Part shown: one piece after another, positions 24,899-37,600 of the stretch
How positions within the stretch are numbered: position 1 is the first letter of the stretch
Layout: each line of letters starts with the position of its first letter
Origin: Antedon mediterranea
Taxonomy: Eukaryota; Echinodermata; Crinoidea; Comatulida; Antedonidae
Direction: 5' to 3'
DNA: 64,000 nt
Assembly (NCBI RefSeq): GCF_964355755.1
Contig: NC_092679.1
Span: 990,001-1,054,000 of the forward strand
The notes under the pieces: generated by a model
Databases searched by the model: none
The model's input: the letters and a program-made list of their open reading frames with translations, nothing else
What the model was told of the DNA's origin: nothing
Program-made: the position numbers and the translations under genes

Positions 24899-25062
24899 AG
24901 GAAATGTACAGACAGTGAATACATACTGAAACAAGCTATCAAAAGGTGTAAGAAAAGAATGTATGATTGTTTCAGCCTTCGTCAAACTAAATCAAATTTT
25001 AAAATAATAACTAATAAATATGCAAAGGACTTTTGGCAGTTTTATAACAAGTTTTTTGATAT
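24899..25062 (+). pseudogene. Possible LINE ORF2 linker fragment
   Basis: The frame reads LKQAIKRCKKRMYDCF, then KYAKDFWQFYNKFF. This resembles the region between endonuclease and reverse transcriptase in LINEs (basic residues then a DxKxFWxFxN-like motif). Short and unsupported by neighbours. Confidence 0.3.
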
Positions 25063-25219
25063 TTTACTGATATTTTAAAACTACAAATGAATATTATATT
25101 AATTATTAAAAGGTATTTAAATCAAGGTCATTGACCTCAGTAGCAAACAATATAACAACATCAAACAACAGTAAAGACAAAGAGTAAAATAATAAATAAT
25201 TTGTTGATGATTTACAATA

Positions 25220-25325
25220 TAAAGTTCTGTCTACACTATCAAACTTTTATATAGACACGATGACCATATTTGGGCATATCACACTTTTTTGTAACATAAA
25301 GTTTGATAGTGTAGACAGAGCTTTA
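25220..25325. mobile_element. MITE family A copy (short)
   Basis: Only 106 bp: TCTGTCTACACTATCAAACT at left and AAAGTTTGATAGTGTAGACA GAGCTTTA at right, with one CATATTTGGGCATATCAC inside. An internally deleted member. Confidence 0.85.
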
Positions 25326-26895
25326 GTTTTAAATGTGCATCATAGTGTGTAACAGTATGTTGAGCCAGGAATGTATTTGTGCAATGTATTGAGCATTTGT
25401 TGACGCAGTGCTTTTGTGCTTTGTAAGAATTTACAGTAAAAGAAACATATTTTCGCTGTACATGTAGGCGTACTGTCAGCCTAGTGCGTTGCAGCGATGT
25501 GTTGCAGTGTGCCACCATATAGTGATTCACCACTACTAGGCACCATGATATAACATATCTTTGTCAATTCAACACACACACACATGGACAACATCCAATA
25601 CAAAGTATGTATAGTATATACACAGAGTACACACTTAAATATTAGTTTGCAAGAAAAATCTAAGATTAATCTAAAAATTACTACTACATTTTGTCATGAT
25701 TTCATAAGAAATGCCCATTTAAGGTAATACTGGTGTAACGAAACCTACTTCTGATGACTAGTCTATATAAAACTGAACTTTGTTCTAGTGTGAACAACCT
25801 TTTTAGTTTGAACCAAACTGTAATCAATAATATAGTAACAATGAATGCTTATAAGTGCAAATAATTCCACATCATGAAAATAGAACATTTAATTGTTCAC
25901 CTCATTAAATTATTTGCCCCATTGCACAAATATAAAACATTCATTATTTTGTTTTAACACACCTACTTTTAACAGGAGTGTAGTGTACACTATGTAATAA
26001 TATACCTATTTCGTTGCACCATAACAATACTGCTCATATCAACAGAAAAGTACAATTTAAGAAGTGTCACAATAAATTATCTTTTTCTTTAAAAGTCTAT
26101 CTTGTGAATACTTTAATCATGGTCCTAATGTTGTACATCTAATATATAAAAAGGAACTATTCTGTATTGCTGTTAGTTATTTGATACAATTTGAAACAGG
26201 GGCGCACAAAAGGTTTGGATGGGGTTACTGTTTAGGAAAAGGGTGGGGATGATGACAGCAGGAGTGGGAATTATTGTTTCAGGATGAAGGGTCAAGGGTC
26301 AACAGATGACATTTAGGGATGAGAGGAATTCTACACACACCTTATGTAGTACATATTCACACTGCAAAGCATTCTATTTTGCCGACAACATTTCAAAATT
26401 ATCTATCTAACAGTAATATATTTGTACCAATAATAAATGTCATTATTTCTAAAAAATTGTTCAATTATTATCTAAAATAATAAAACTATTCAGTTAAAAC
26501 TGATTTATTAAAAGCACTTTAGAAGAAAAGTTAATCTAAAAAGATCATCATCATCAAATATCTAAATGTTTCTATTTTTATGTAAATAATCACATCGCAT
26601 GAATGCAAGTAAGATTTAAACATTCACAAAAGATGTACTGTACAATAAAAACACAAATCATTAATATTCATGATCCAATATGCATGATCTAATTAATATT
26701 CATTATCTAATTTACATATTATCTAATTAAGCACCTAGAATATCTACTCAAGGTTTAAGTGTGAGTCTACTTTCTCACTATTTGACCACCTGGGTTTTAT
26801 TCAAATACATTGGCAACCTGGACTAAACATGAACATCCATTAACATGGAAAACCAAACAACTGTTGTTTTTTGGTCATTTAAAATTATAAAAATG

Positions 26896-27140
26896 ATATA
26901 CTTGCCTACAGAAGTATAAACAAATGCATGATGGGATACACGTTATATACTTGCCTACAGAAGTATAAACAAATGCATGATGGGATATGCGTTATATACT
27001 TTCCTACACAAGTATAAACAAATGCATGATGGGATACGCGTTATATACTTTCCTACACAAGTATAAACAAATGCATGATGGGATACGTGTTATATACTTT
27101 CCTACACAAGTATAAACAAATACATGATGGGATACGCGTT
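26896..27140. repeat. 49-bp tandem repeat, 5 copies
   Basis: Unit ATACTTGCCTACAGAAGTAT AAACAAATGCATGATGGGAT then ACGCGTTAT. The first two copies read TTGCCTACAGA and the last three TTTCCTACACA, so the array grew from two variants. Confidence 0.95.
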
Positions 27141-27822
27141 ACATAATCATGGCCATGTATTGCACCAAATTTGCTTAAAGAGTTTATGTCAACATACTTA
27201 CATGACGTAAATTGAAACTTTTTTTCTTACTTGCTTTGTAAATTCACCAAATATGGAAAGGAGATATTTTTGTAGTTATATATCATTAAGTTATGAAATT
27301 ACTAATTTACAAAATAAATTACCAAAGGATAATGGAATGAATGGAACTTGTAATGGAACCAATTTGGTTACTGTAGTGTTTACACTTTGTCAGAATGAGA
27401 TAAAACGTTATTACACATTTAAACTAAAGGTGATTTATACAAGTGGAATGATAAAAATATTAATAATTACATTAATGATTAATAATTTACATAAATGATT
27501 AATAATTACATTAATGTTTAATGAAACGTATCTATTGCACTAAGGGGATGAAAGGATTAAACAGATCAAATTAATCCAATATTACCTAATCAAAACAATA
27601 GGTAATCTTCTTACAACAAATATTTAAAATATTATCATGGCTAATTATTATTTTATCAATATAATTAAATTAAATAACAATTAAATCATAACAAATATGG
27701 TTTAAAATTGTGTTCTAAAATATTTAAAAAATGAAATCAAAAATAATTGATGGACATTTATAAAGATAAAAATACCATAAAGATCAAAACATTTTATGTT
27801 AAATCATATGTTTCACATAAAA

Positions 27823-27954
27823 GGGTCAACACGTTGATGGGTCAACACGTTGATGGGTCAACACATTGATGGGTCAACACATTGATGGGTCAACACATTG
27901 ATGGGACAACACATTGATGGGTCAAAACGTTGATGGGTTGACAAATTGATGGGT
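27823..27954. repeat. 16-bp tandem repeat, about 8 copies
   Basis: Unit GGGTCAACACGTTGAT with ACGT/ACAT variation; the last copies are degenerate. Confidence 0.92.
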
Positions 27955-28352
27955 TATAAAAACATTTATAGTGGATGTCATCGTTTGGTAAATTATGTCA
28001 ATTTCTAAATAACATTGTCAATTAAAATTAACCAGTTTTTAATGAAACTGGTCACATTAAGTTTTACTTATAAATTAATCTATAACTATCAACTAATACA
28101 TTTTATATGTATTGTTATTCCACTTAATAATAATAATTAAAATAATTAGAAGAAAAAAATACATTTGTCAAACATGAATACTAAAAAAGGTTATACAAAC
28201 TTCTTAAATATTCTAATTATACATTATTTAAAATTGTTTAAAAAACAATGCGATCAAAACAAAGTCATTAAATACTTCTTAGTCATTAAAATCATTAATA
28301 AAGTAACATTTTATTCTAACATAAATAATGTGTAATGCTAAATATACACCCT

Positions 28353-28358
28353 TTTATT
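28353..28358 (-). promoter_or_regulatory. Candidate polyadenylation signal of PLCB4
   Basis: AATAAA on the minus strand about 255 bases past the stop codon. Another AATAAA-like site lies near 28309. Position fits, but AATAAA is common in such AT-rich DNA. Confidence 0.4.
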
Positions 28359-28392
28359 TTAATACTGTACATACATAAAATATTGTTAATAA

Positions 28393-28415
28393 TAGGTCCC
28401 TTTGTTAGGGACCTA
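28393..28415. other. Perfect 9-bp hairpin in the probable PLCB4 3' untranslated region
   Basis: TAGGTCCCT, a five-base loop, AGGGACCTA. It is about 200 bases past the stop codon and upstream of the candidate AATAAA at 28353-28358. Confidence 0.6.
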
Positions 28416-28609
28416 CTATGATAAAGTATGTTACTAACATATTGCACTAATACATACATTTCTATATATGTTTCCATATATGAACATTACATATATGAAC
28501 ACTAGGCTCATTTACACACCGTTCCATATGGACTTTAAACAGCATTATGTCTATATGAACATTATGTATATATAAACATATACATATACTGTATGTACAT
28601 TGTTTTCAA

Positions 28610-28678
28610 TTACACCATTGATTCTGGTTTGTTTGCAAGTTTTGTTTCCTCCACAAGTATACGTTCCTTTTGAATCAT
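28610..28678 (-). CDS. PLCB4: PLCB4 exon 31 (stop codon)
   Basis: Residues 1173-1194, [20 protein letters not shown] then MV, and TAA at 28612-28610. Acceptor TTTTCACAG. The terminal ESMV has Ser at -2 and Val at 0, fitting a class I PDZ ligand. Confidence 0.88.
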   Translation of the reverse strand: MIQKERILVEETKLANKPESMV

Positions 28679-31600
28679 CTGTGAAAAAAAAGAAATATTA
28701 TTATTTAAAAGTATAAAATGTCTTGATTATTATAAGTACAGTGAACTCTCCCAATTCTGGACACCTTTAAGTGCCTTGAGCACTTTTTCAATATTTGAGC
28801 TTTGTACATCTTGTGATCTTATCGTATCTTTGGGCTACTCTAATGTCTAGTTTTCTGGAAAGTCTGGTGTCCTGAATGTGTTGTATTGGTACAAAAACGG
28901 AGGACCTCAAGAAAAGTTTGGTTTTGAGAGAGTCCGGTATAGGGTGTGCTGACTGTATTCTACCAATACAACAATGTATAAAATAGTAGGTTTATGTGTT
29001 ATAAGTAAGTTCTTACTTCTTCTGTTTCTTTCAATAATTTCTCCACTTGGCTTGCATGTTCTTTCTTCATTTCATTCAGTTGCCTATCATGGTTGAATTT
29101 CATCTGAAAACAAGTCGTGTAAATTACATTTTTAGTTTTGAGTAAAGCAGTATGCATATGTTGTGCTAAATCAATGAAGTAGCGAGAGGCTAAAAACAGA
29201 CGAGGCAAAGATGCTTTAAATATAATTATTAATATAAAATATGACCATCTGTGCTGGGGAATTGGGCTGGTTGGTGAAAATTAAAAATTTAAGATAAGGC
29301 GAGCGCATCGTATGGTCATGCTTGCTACCATCATGTATATACAGCGCAAAACCTTACCCGGTCTCTTTCCGCTACAAATTTCTTGGCATTAGTTGCTTGC
29401 TGTTCCTTGATTCGTCGATCTCTTTCTGCCTTGTTTTTCACAGTCTTATCCATGGCGTGCTGTTTGCGAGCATCCATCGACTCTTTTACTTGTTGTGCTT
29501 TTACATCATTCATTGCCCTAACAAAGTAATAGATAGATGTTTATTAGAATGACGTGTCTCAACAAATGTATCAGGTAATAATCAATTATATTGGTATTGG
29601 CTGCGGTATTGGCTCATGCTATTTTTGTAGATATAGTTACCAACAAAATTTTAACAAAACTTTTATAATGAACATTGTAATAAATTACCATTCCTAACAC
29701 AGTATCATAGAACATTCTAGAATAAGATGTTTTGATTTAAGAAACCATGTATAATTAATAAGAACAATCAGGAACATTCCAGAAGTGCTATTAATAGAAA
29801 CTGTAATCCAATAGAATAAGAAGTATAAAGAATGATCTAGAAGGATAGGAACATCTTGTATATGTAATGTAAAACTATTTTCAGGTTGTTGGATATTAGA
29901 GGTTGGATATTCGATTGTAAAAGTTATTGTGAAGCTGTTGTTTAAAGTGCTTACTGGATTGTTGAAAGTTGAAGTTGATTGAAATTAAAGTTTTGCGTTA
30001 TTTTACAATTTTGTGAATTTTTTGTGTATACTTTTATGTCACAAGGGAATTCCTAAAGTATTTTCAACCGCTCGGAAACATACGTAAAGAAAGTTCGTGA
30101 CAAACATATAAAAAAAGTTAATTTGCCTGTCATGTTGTTGTCGGATGTCCTTGTCTTGTTGTTGCTGGGCAACGGATAACAATTGTTTTAAGATGTCACA
30201 GCTTTGGTGAATGTGTGTCTCTCTACACGTGCTTTCTTCAACAGTTTGATTTGATGTTAATAAGTTCCATTCCTTAGTCTGCTCGGCAACAACCTCCTGC
30301 ACCTGAGCAACGAACAAAACAATCAACGGTTACAACTCAAATAATAAATATAGGGGTGGTTAGAAATTCACTAGTTTTATAATGCAAACAAGAAAAATAT
30401 AAACTTTATAATTGAATTGAAAAAAGAAAAAACAAACTTACTCGAGCTTTGTGGTTATTGACCAACGATTGAACTTTATTCTCGGTTTCAATTTTAAGAT
30501 CCGCACATTTATGCTCCCTACAAAACATAATTTAAAAGTCTGTCAAGCAACATAAATAATTCTAAATTTATTATTTGATGTCAATATATTTCAATCAATG
30601 GTACAACTAATCATTTCAAAGATCGATCTGGTTTACTTGCCGCTGTAATACAATCCTGTAATTCTAAATAGTTATATTTTACAAGTTATAAATGACGGAT
30701 AACCTTTTAGTTATATCCTAGAGGGATTTCAACTAACTGTGTATCTTGTCACAAATATCAGTTGCAAATATAAATATGAATTGAAGAAGTAGTATTAATT
30801 TATCTTCATCATTTCATATTAAATCTAAGCTATATTTATATTAATATCATTGGTGCTATAACGAGGCAGTAAAAAGTGACTCAGAAAGGTATGTACGAAC
30901 TACCGTTAAAGTAATGTAACAATCATGTATGTATATATGACCTCAAAACATGTTCTAAGTATAAATTATAAATCTTACTGACAGTTTATATGTATAAACA
31001 AGCACATTTTAGACTAGATCACTTTCTTTTTGTTATTTATATGCTATGGATATATTAAAAGAATTATTCTGGTATTCCGAAATAAAAAGGTAAATGAATA
31101 TAGCGCAAAGAAAGAATCTCCCTTTACCCTTTCTTCTTGATGGCCTTTTCAAGGTTCTTTTCTTGCGCTTGTTTTTCTTTGTCGTGTGCTGCCACCATTT
31201 TATCTACCCTTAGTTGATGACCCTTCAACATTGACTCTTGTTCCTACAAAACAAAAATAGCAAGTTATTGATACAATGTATCTTCAATCCATAACTACTG
31301 TTATAATACTGTATGACCACTGTCATGTCAATGTAACATTGTTTCTAGTATGATACAGGTACACATGTGACACACACTGTAAACGTACCTTTGTATGCCT
31401 CTTCTGTAATGTTCCCAACTCCTTCTGTTGCTTTTTGAGTAACTTCAAATAAGGTTTATCCTTCTTCAACGATTCTATATCAATTGGGGGAACTAAATAA
31501 AAAGAAAACAAAGCATTGTCAAAAACACAGCACTACCCATTCAATTTAACCAAATATTTACCCTAAACCATTCGCTACTATTCTACCCCACGTTGCAAAA

Positions 31601-34600
31601 TTAATATACCTAATCATAACACTAATCACAATATTTATATTCCGGACCTACATTCTTCAATAAATTACCTCTTAAACTCTATTTCGCGTAATTCTTTTGC
31701 TTCAAAACTTCAAAAATTGTTAATTTTAAGTTACTAGATTTAACAAAATGTTGTTCCTGTTTCGTTATTTGCTGCTTTCTGTGCTCAATTTCTGCCTAAT
31801 TTATATGCACTATTTCCCCCCCCCCCCATTTTTTTTGTTTACTTTTTTAATGAAATATTATTATTGCATTTTTAAGTAATAAAAACATATCTTTACCCTA
31901 TCTATTTTTTCATAAAATTGTTACTCTGTCACTTTATATTATGTTTCAGGCTTGCCCAACACAAGTTTTCTTTCATCGGGATCAAGCCTTCTTTCAATGT
32001 TACTTTGTCATATTATGTATCTCCTTTTATTTTGTTACTATGTCATTGAAAGTAAATAAATGTTTAAATGCAAAAAAAAAAAAGGAATGATATTTTATGG
32101 ATAATCTTGGAGAAGGTAGAAATGTACCAAATGCTATATTGGCTTTTTTTTTTCATTTTAAGTATTGAAAGTTTTAACTTTATTAGTTGTTCATTTTCAC
32201 ATTTTGACAACATTGCTTTAATAACAACCATTTGGTGAGAAGCCTCTTAATAATAATAATAATATCAAAGAGGAAATAATAAATGGCTTAGTTACCTCGA
32301 ATCTTTTCTTTGATGTTACCAGGCACAGACGTCTGAGCACGCAAAGGTTTACCCGTCATGTTCTTTGGTCCTAAGGGCGTGGTTGGCGATTTACCCGTCT
32401 TTTTGGACGGAAGAACCTCTGAAATATCATTCTAGAGAAATAAAATGATGTAAGTTATAACACAATTTATCGAAACTTGGTGTGCCACTAAGGGCTATGT
32501 CACTTTATAAATGTACTGTACCAACCTCTTCAATTCCCATCGACTTCATTTGCTGTGCTCTCTTTTCCTCTAAGGATATAAATTGCATAGGATCTGAGAG
32601 GGCATCCACCAAGGCTGAAAAGTAATAACAGTTGATTAAACTGTGAAAAAAATGTGGATTTAAAAGTTTTAAATATAACACTCCATACGCCATAAAAAAG
32701 GTGTCTTACCTCCGAGGCCATCTGGCACATATGTCTTCAATTCAATTTGACAAAATATCGTAGGCAAAGCTAACGGAAAGTTTCCTTCTGTACGCAACGA
32801 AATGTGACGGTAACCTAAATAAAAATGAAATTTATACTTGAATGTTAGAATATCAGAAATCTTCAAGTTTCAGTGGTAGTATTCAACAGATAGAATTTTA
32901 AAATTGTATATGTTACTGTTTCACTAATATAGGAATTTATAGATTACAGGGTTCTGTCCGCTAATGCCAATACAAAAGGAATCAAACAACATTCATGATA
33001 ACTTTTGACATTCAATACATTCATTTATTCATTCATTCATTCATTTCTTTATTTGTTTCAATCCATAATAATAGTAAACATAACATACTAAAATCAACCT
33101 TATTTTTTATAAATTACAGAGGAAAGAAAAGAAGGAAAAAGAAGTAAAACTTATAATAATTTTCTCTCAAATTATTTATAAAAATAAATTGCAGAGTTTA
33201 AAACCCTTTTAGCTCCCTCTTTTAAAAACAAAACCTACCAGCAGTCAAACCGTCAAGCGGCAATATACGTTGGCCAATCAGCTTGCCATTCTCTTCATAC
33301 ACACCAAACCGTAAAACTGCTAAGTCTGGTAGTACAACCTAATATTAACAAAAATAGTTTAAGCATTACTAAAGAAGACTTAAGAACACCACTATTTACT
33401 GTACAAATAGTGTAAGCATTTAATACTTAAGAACACCACCAATATTTACTATAAAACTTTTTCTTAGTTTTTTAAGTTATTCATTTAATGATTCATCTAA
33501 TCATACTCACCTGTTAACATATCAAAATCTAAAGTAATTATAATTATTATCAAACACTAATTTATTGATTTTTTCATTCATTAATTGTTAAATTCATTTG
33601 TTTAATAATTCATTCAATTTTCTATTCATTTGTTTAATAATTCATTCAATTTTCTATTCATTTGTTCAATAATTCATTCAATTTTTCATTCAATCATTCA
33701 GTTGTTTAATAATTCTATAATGACATTTTTGCTTCACACACACATTCATCATTTACCTTTATTCAGTCAACCATAAATTAATAAATTTATCATAAATACA
33801 TAAATTCAAACAATCAAATATTAATTAATCGATGAAACGTAGTCTAGAATATAACATATATCTTTACAGACATCATTAGACTACAAAGCATGGACAAATT
33901 AGTTAAAAGCCATTCCTTTGTGATATGCAGTTAACAAATAAGATATTCATACAGCATGCTAAGTTAGTATTTAATGTGCAAAACGCTCAAGGAATACTAA
34001 TCACTCATGCATAACACTGAAATTTGCAAATTGCACAAGATATTTGGTCTTTCTTTTTAGCATGCAATGTAAAGTCTCTTTTCCACACTAGGCAAAATAT
34101 TGACGTCAATCCAATGTTTTGCAGAGAAGAAAAATCATGGTACCTTTTCAAATACAAGAGAGAATACTTCAAATTTTCATCGCATGTGTAGCTTTTCGAT
34201 TCGCAATGAACGCTCATAAACGTGTCATAACTTATTTTATCAGCTATGATTTGTTGCACAATATTACGCTTCGCTATAAATAAACTATTTGAACTACTAA
34301 TTTTGCTAAAGTGAAAAACTCACAAATACATTACGCATAACATATGAAATTGCGCAATTTCTACCTAGTTTGAGCCTTGTGGTCCTGGCGCTTTAGAATT
34401 GATTTTGGTTAGGTGACAATTATTGTTATTCTTAGAAAGTGATAAGACAGAAACATGAATACACGTATGCATATAAGCTGACGCTTTCGATTCACGCACA
34501 CAAATTTCATCTAGTGGAAAACCTGATTAATATAATGTTTTCAGGCCACGAATCAAAGTATTCTTATTCAATGCATTATTCATAACATGCTGACAATTTA

Positions 34601-37600
34601 TTAATCTAAATACCAACAATTACCTGATATTCATACACTTTATATTTACAAATGTTATTAGAACTGAAAACAAAATGAAAACGATCTATTATTTGATTGA
34701 AAGCACAAGTGAGTGATTTTTCAAGGTTTGCAGTTGTAAAATTTGAAACCAAATTCATAGTCCGTAGGCAATAATAACTATTAATATATGTTACATTCAA
34801 TATGTTTTTCAGTAAAACAAATCTTTAATAATGTCTATAATATGATTGCTACTTTAACATAATTATGATTTTGTAATTTTTATTTATGAAAGATTGGATT
34901 TAAGATCAAAACAATGAGTGTTCATTTATCTTAAAATCTTTAGATAAAGCTTGCATATGCCTTATCAAGTAAAGCCTGCATATGCCTTATCAAGTAAAGC
35001 CTGCATATGCCTTAAATACGATTGCTACTTTAACATAATTATGATTTTGTAATTTTTATTTATGAAAGATTGGATTTAAGATCAAAACAATGAGTGTTCA
35101 TTTATCTTAAAATCTTTAGATAAAGCTTGCATATGCCTTATCAAGTAAAGCCTGCATATGCCTTATCAAGTAAAGCCTGCATATGCCTTTATCAAAATGA
35201 AACTTGCAAAAGTGTCTTTTTAAAAACTGTAGAATTCCGCCTTTGGGACGCCCTCTATAAAGGGCACAAATTTTACAACTGCAAACCTTGAAAAATCACT
35301 CACTTGTGCTTTCAATCAAATAATAGATCGTTTTCATTTTGTTTTCAGTTCTAATAACATTTGTAAATATAAAGTGTATGAATATCAGGTAATTGTTGGT
35401 ATTTAGATTAATAAATTGTCAGCATGTTATGAATAATGCATTGAATAACAATACTTTGATTCGTGGCCTGAAAACATTACATTAATCAGGTTTTCCACTA
35501 GATGAAATTTGTGTGCGTGAACCGAAAGCGTCAGCTTTTAAGAGGAACTTCGTTGGGTACCGGAGGAGTCTCGTTAAGTGGTTCTACGGTAGACACTAGG
35601 TTGAGTGATTGATTGGCCAATCGGATACGACAGTAGAACCGTAATTATGTAGCCATAACATTGGCAAGGTTCAGTATCTAGCTCATGTGCACTTTAAAGG
35701 ACCTAGTACACGAGTAGGGGGTACACCGGTGTACTAGTACACACACAGCCACTGATCATAACTGGGCCCTCTGGAAGACCAATCTTTGACTGAAGAGGTC
35801 ACCCAGTATAAATAAAAAAATAAAAAATACTAAAATCACAGATCCTTATATTGCAGTTTTAAAACATGCACGTTGATGATGCAGTTTATCATACAAATTA
35901 CCATATAACATCCACTACTACTTGAGCTATCTCCACTGCAAATTTGTTGTTTTTCCCCACAAGAGGACTACACAAGCATACCATAGGAGGGGCCTAGCAT
36001 ACACAATAAAAGACTATATAAATTAGCATAAAATATAAAACAAAAATTAATTTATGATTACAACATTAATAACATTAATTACCTTTCTAAAAACAAACGG
36101 GTCTTCATTGTAGACTGGATTTAATCCGTTACTGGGAATTACTCGTGTCCGATGTTCGCGGCGGATTGTGTCCGTGGGCAGGCCGTACATATCCACTTCT
36201 ACGTACGTTCCTATTCGCTTATCAGATAAAAATTGACCTGATATTACCTGTTGCCAATGAAAATAAATAAAAGGTAAAGATGTATTGACCCCAAAATATG
36301 AATATTAACGTCCAAGATGGGTAAAGTAAAACTTTGAATAGTCACATTTCATTATTTGTGTGACGTACCCTAACATTGCATGTTGCTGCAATCACGCCGT
36401 CCACTGGCGACTCGGAGAAAGGATCAAAGTTCTTGTCTGGACGTCGCATGAAATCTGGTTTCAACAAATACCTTCAAAAGAAAGAAACTTTTAAGATTAA
36501 AACTGTTAGAAGTACAAACAAATTATATTCAATAAGTTTATAGGTAAATAGATTTAAATATTATGGAGTGAAAGAGACGCGAGTTACGACCCTGGCACTA
36601 GGTCAGGATTGAACCCTGGACCTTGGGATTGAAAGGCAAGCACCAAGCTACAGCTCCACTACAAAGATAGTTGAAAGACTTACCCGCACGATCCGTTGTA
36701 TTCAAACTTGCCCATGTTTAGTTGCATTCCAATATCTGGCGTTTGAAAGTTGAGGGCAACCATCTGACAACCAGCGTTCCAGAAGATTTGGGGCAAGTAG
36801 TTACTGGAGTCCACTCGTCCACCTCGAGGGTAGATACGACTCATTTGCCGTTTGTTGTAGCTTGGATTGTGTTAAGAAAGCGTACACTTATAATAATATA
36901 TTATTTAATAGAAACAAATTCATGTTTTAGTATTTTCTAATGACATTAAATAAAGACTGCAAACCCCTTGTTTCCGGCAGACCAAACTCAAGATTCAGTA
37001 TCTTGCTGGCTTACTTACTTTTTTTTAAAGTACAAATATTTATATCTGTTGAAGCTCTGCAAATTTTTCTGCCTGTTTTACTTTATTGTTTTGATTTAGA
37101 GTTTTGCTTATTTTATTTTGTATCATTGAGATCCAGCCACTGATACCCACAGCATTGTCATTTTTTTTCCAGTAATTTGCATTTAGATTTATATATACGG
37201 AATAGTATGCACTTGTGAATGCATTAACAGTCGTCAAAGGATACTTAACAAACTCTATACAGTTATTCTTGATGTAACCAAGGCCAACAGCTTCATTAAA
37301 TGACGACATGTTATGATGAATATTACGCTCTAAAAAAAAAACAAATCCAGAATAATTATATCAGTGGTGTATTATATGTTAAATGCACAAAATATAGGAG
37401 TGATGTTACAATGTGTAATAGGCTATATTAAAAAAAAACCAATTTAATATAATACTATGCTGAATATCATGTTCTATCACCAGAATGGAGATGGGCAGGC
37501 AACATTACGAGAAACCCCATGACAATAGATGGACTAGTTACAGGATTACGGTTTGGCAATCAAGGATAGGAAAAGAAAAATTATGAAAACAACTGGTTGA

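Larger units (their letters stand above)
22541..28609. other. Intergenic region between the PLEKHG-like gene and PLCB4
   Basis: About 5 kb lie between the 5' end of the PLEKHG-like gene and the 3' end of PLCB4. It contains MITEs, two minisatellites and a possible LINE fragment. I see no gene. Confidence 0.7.
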
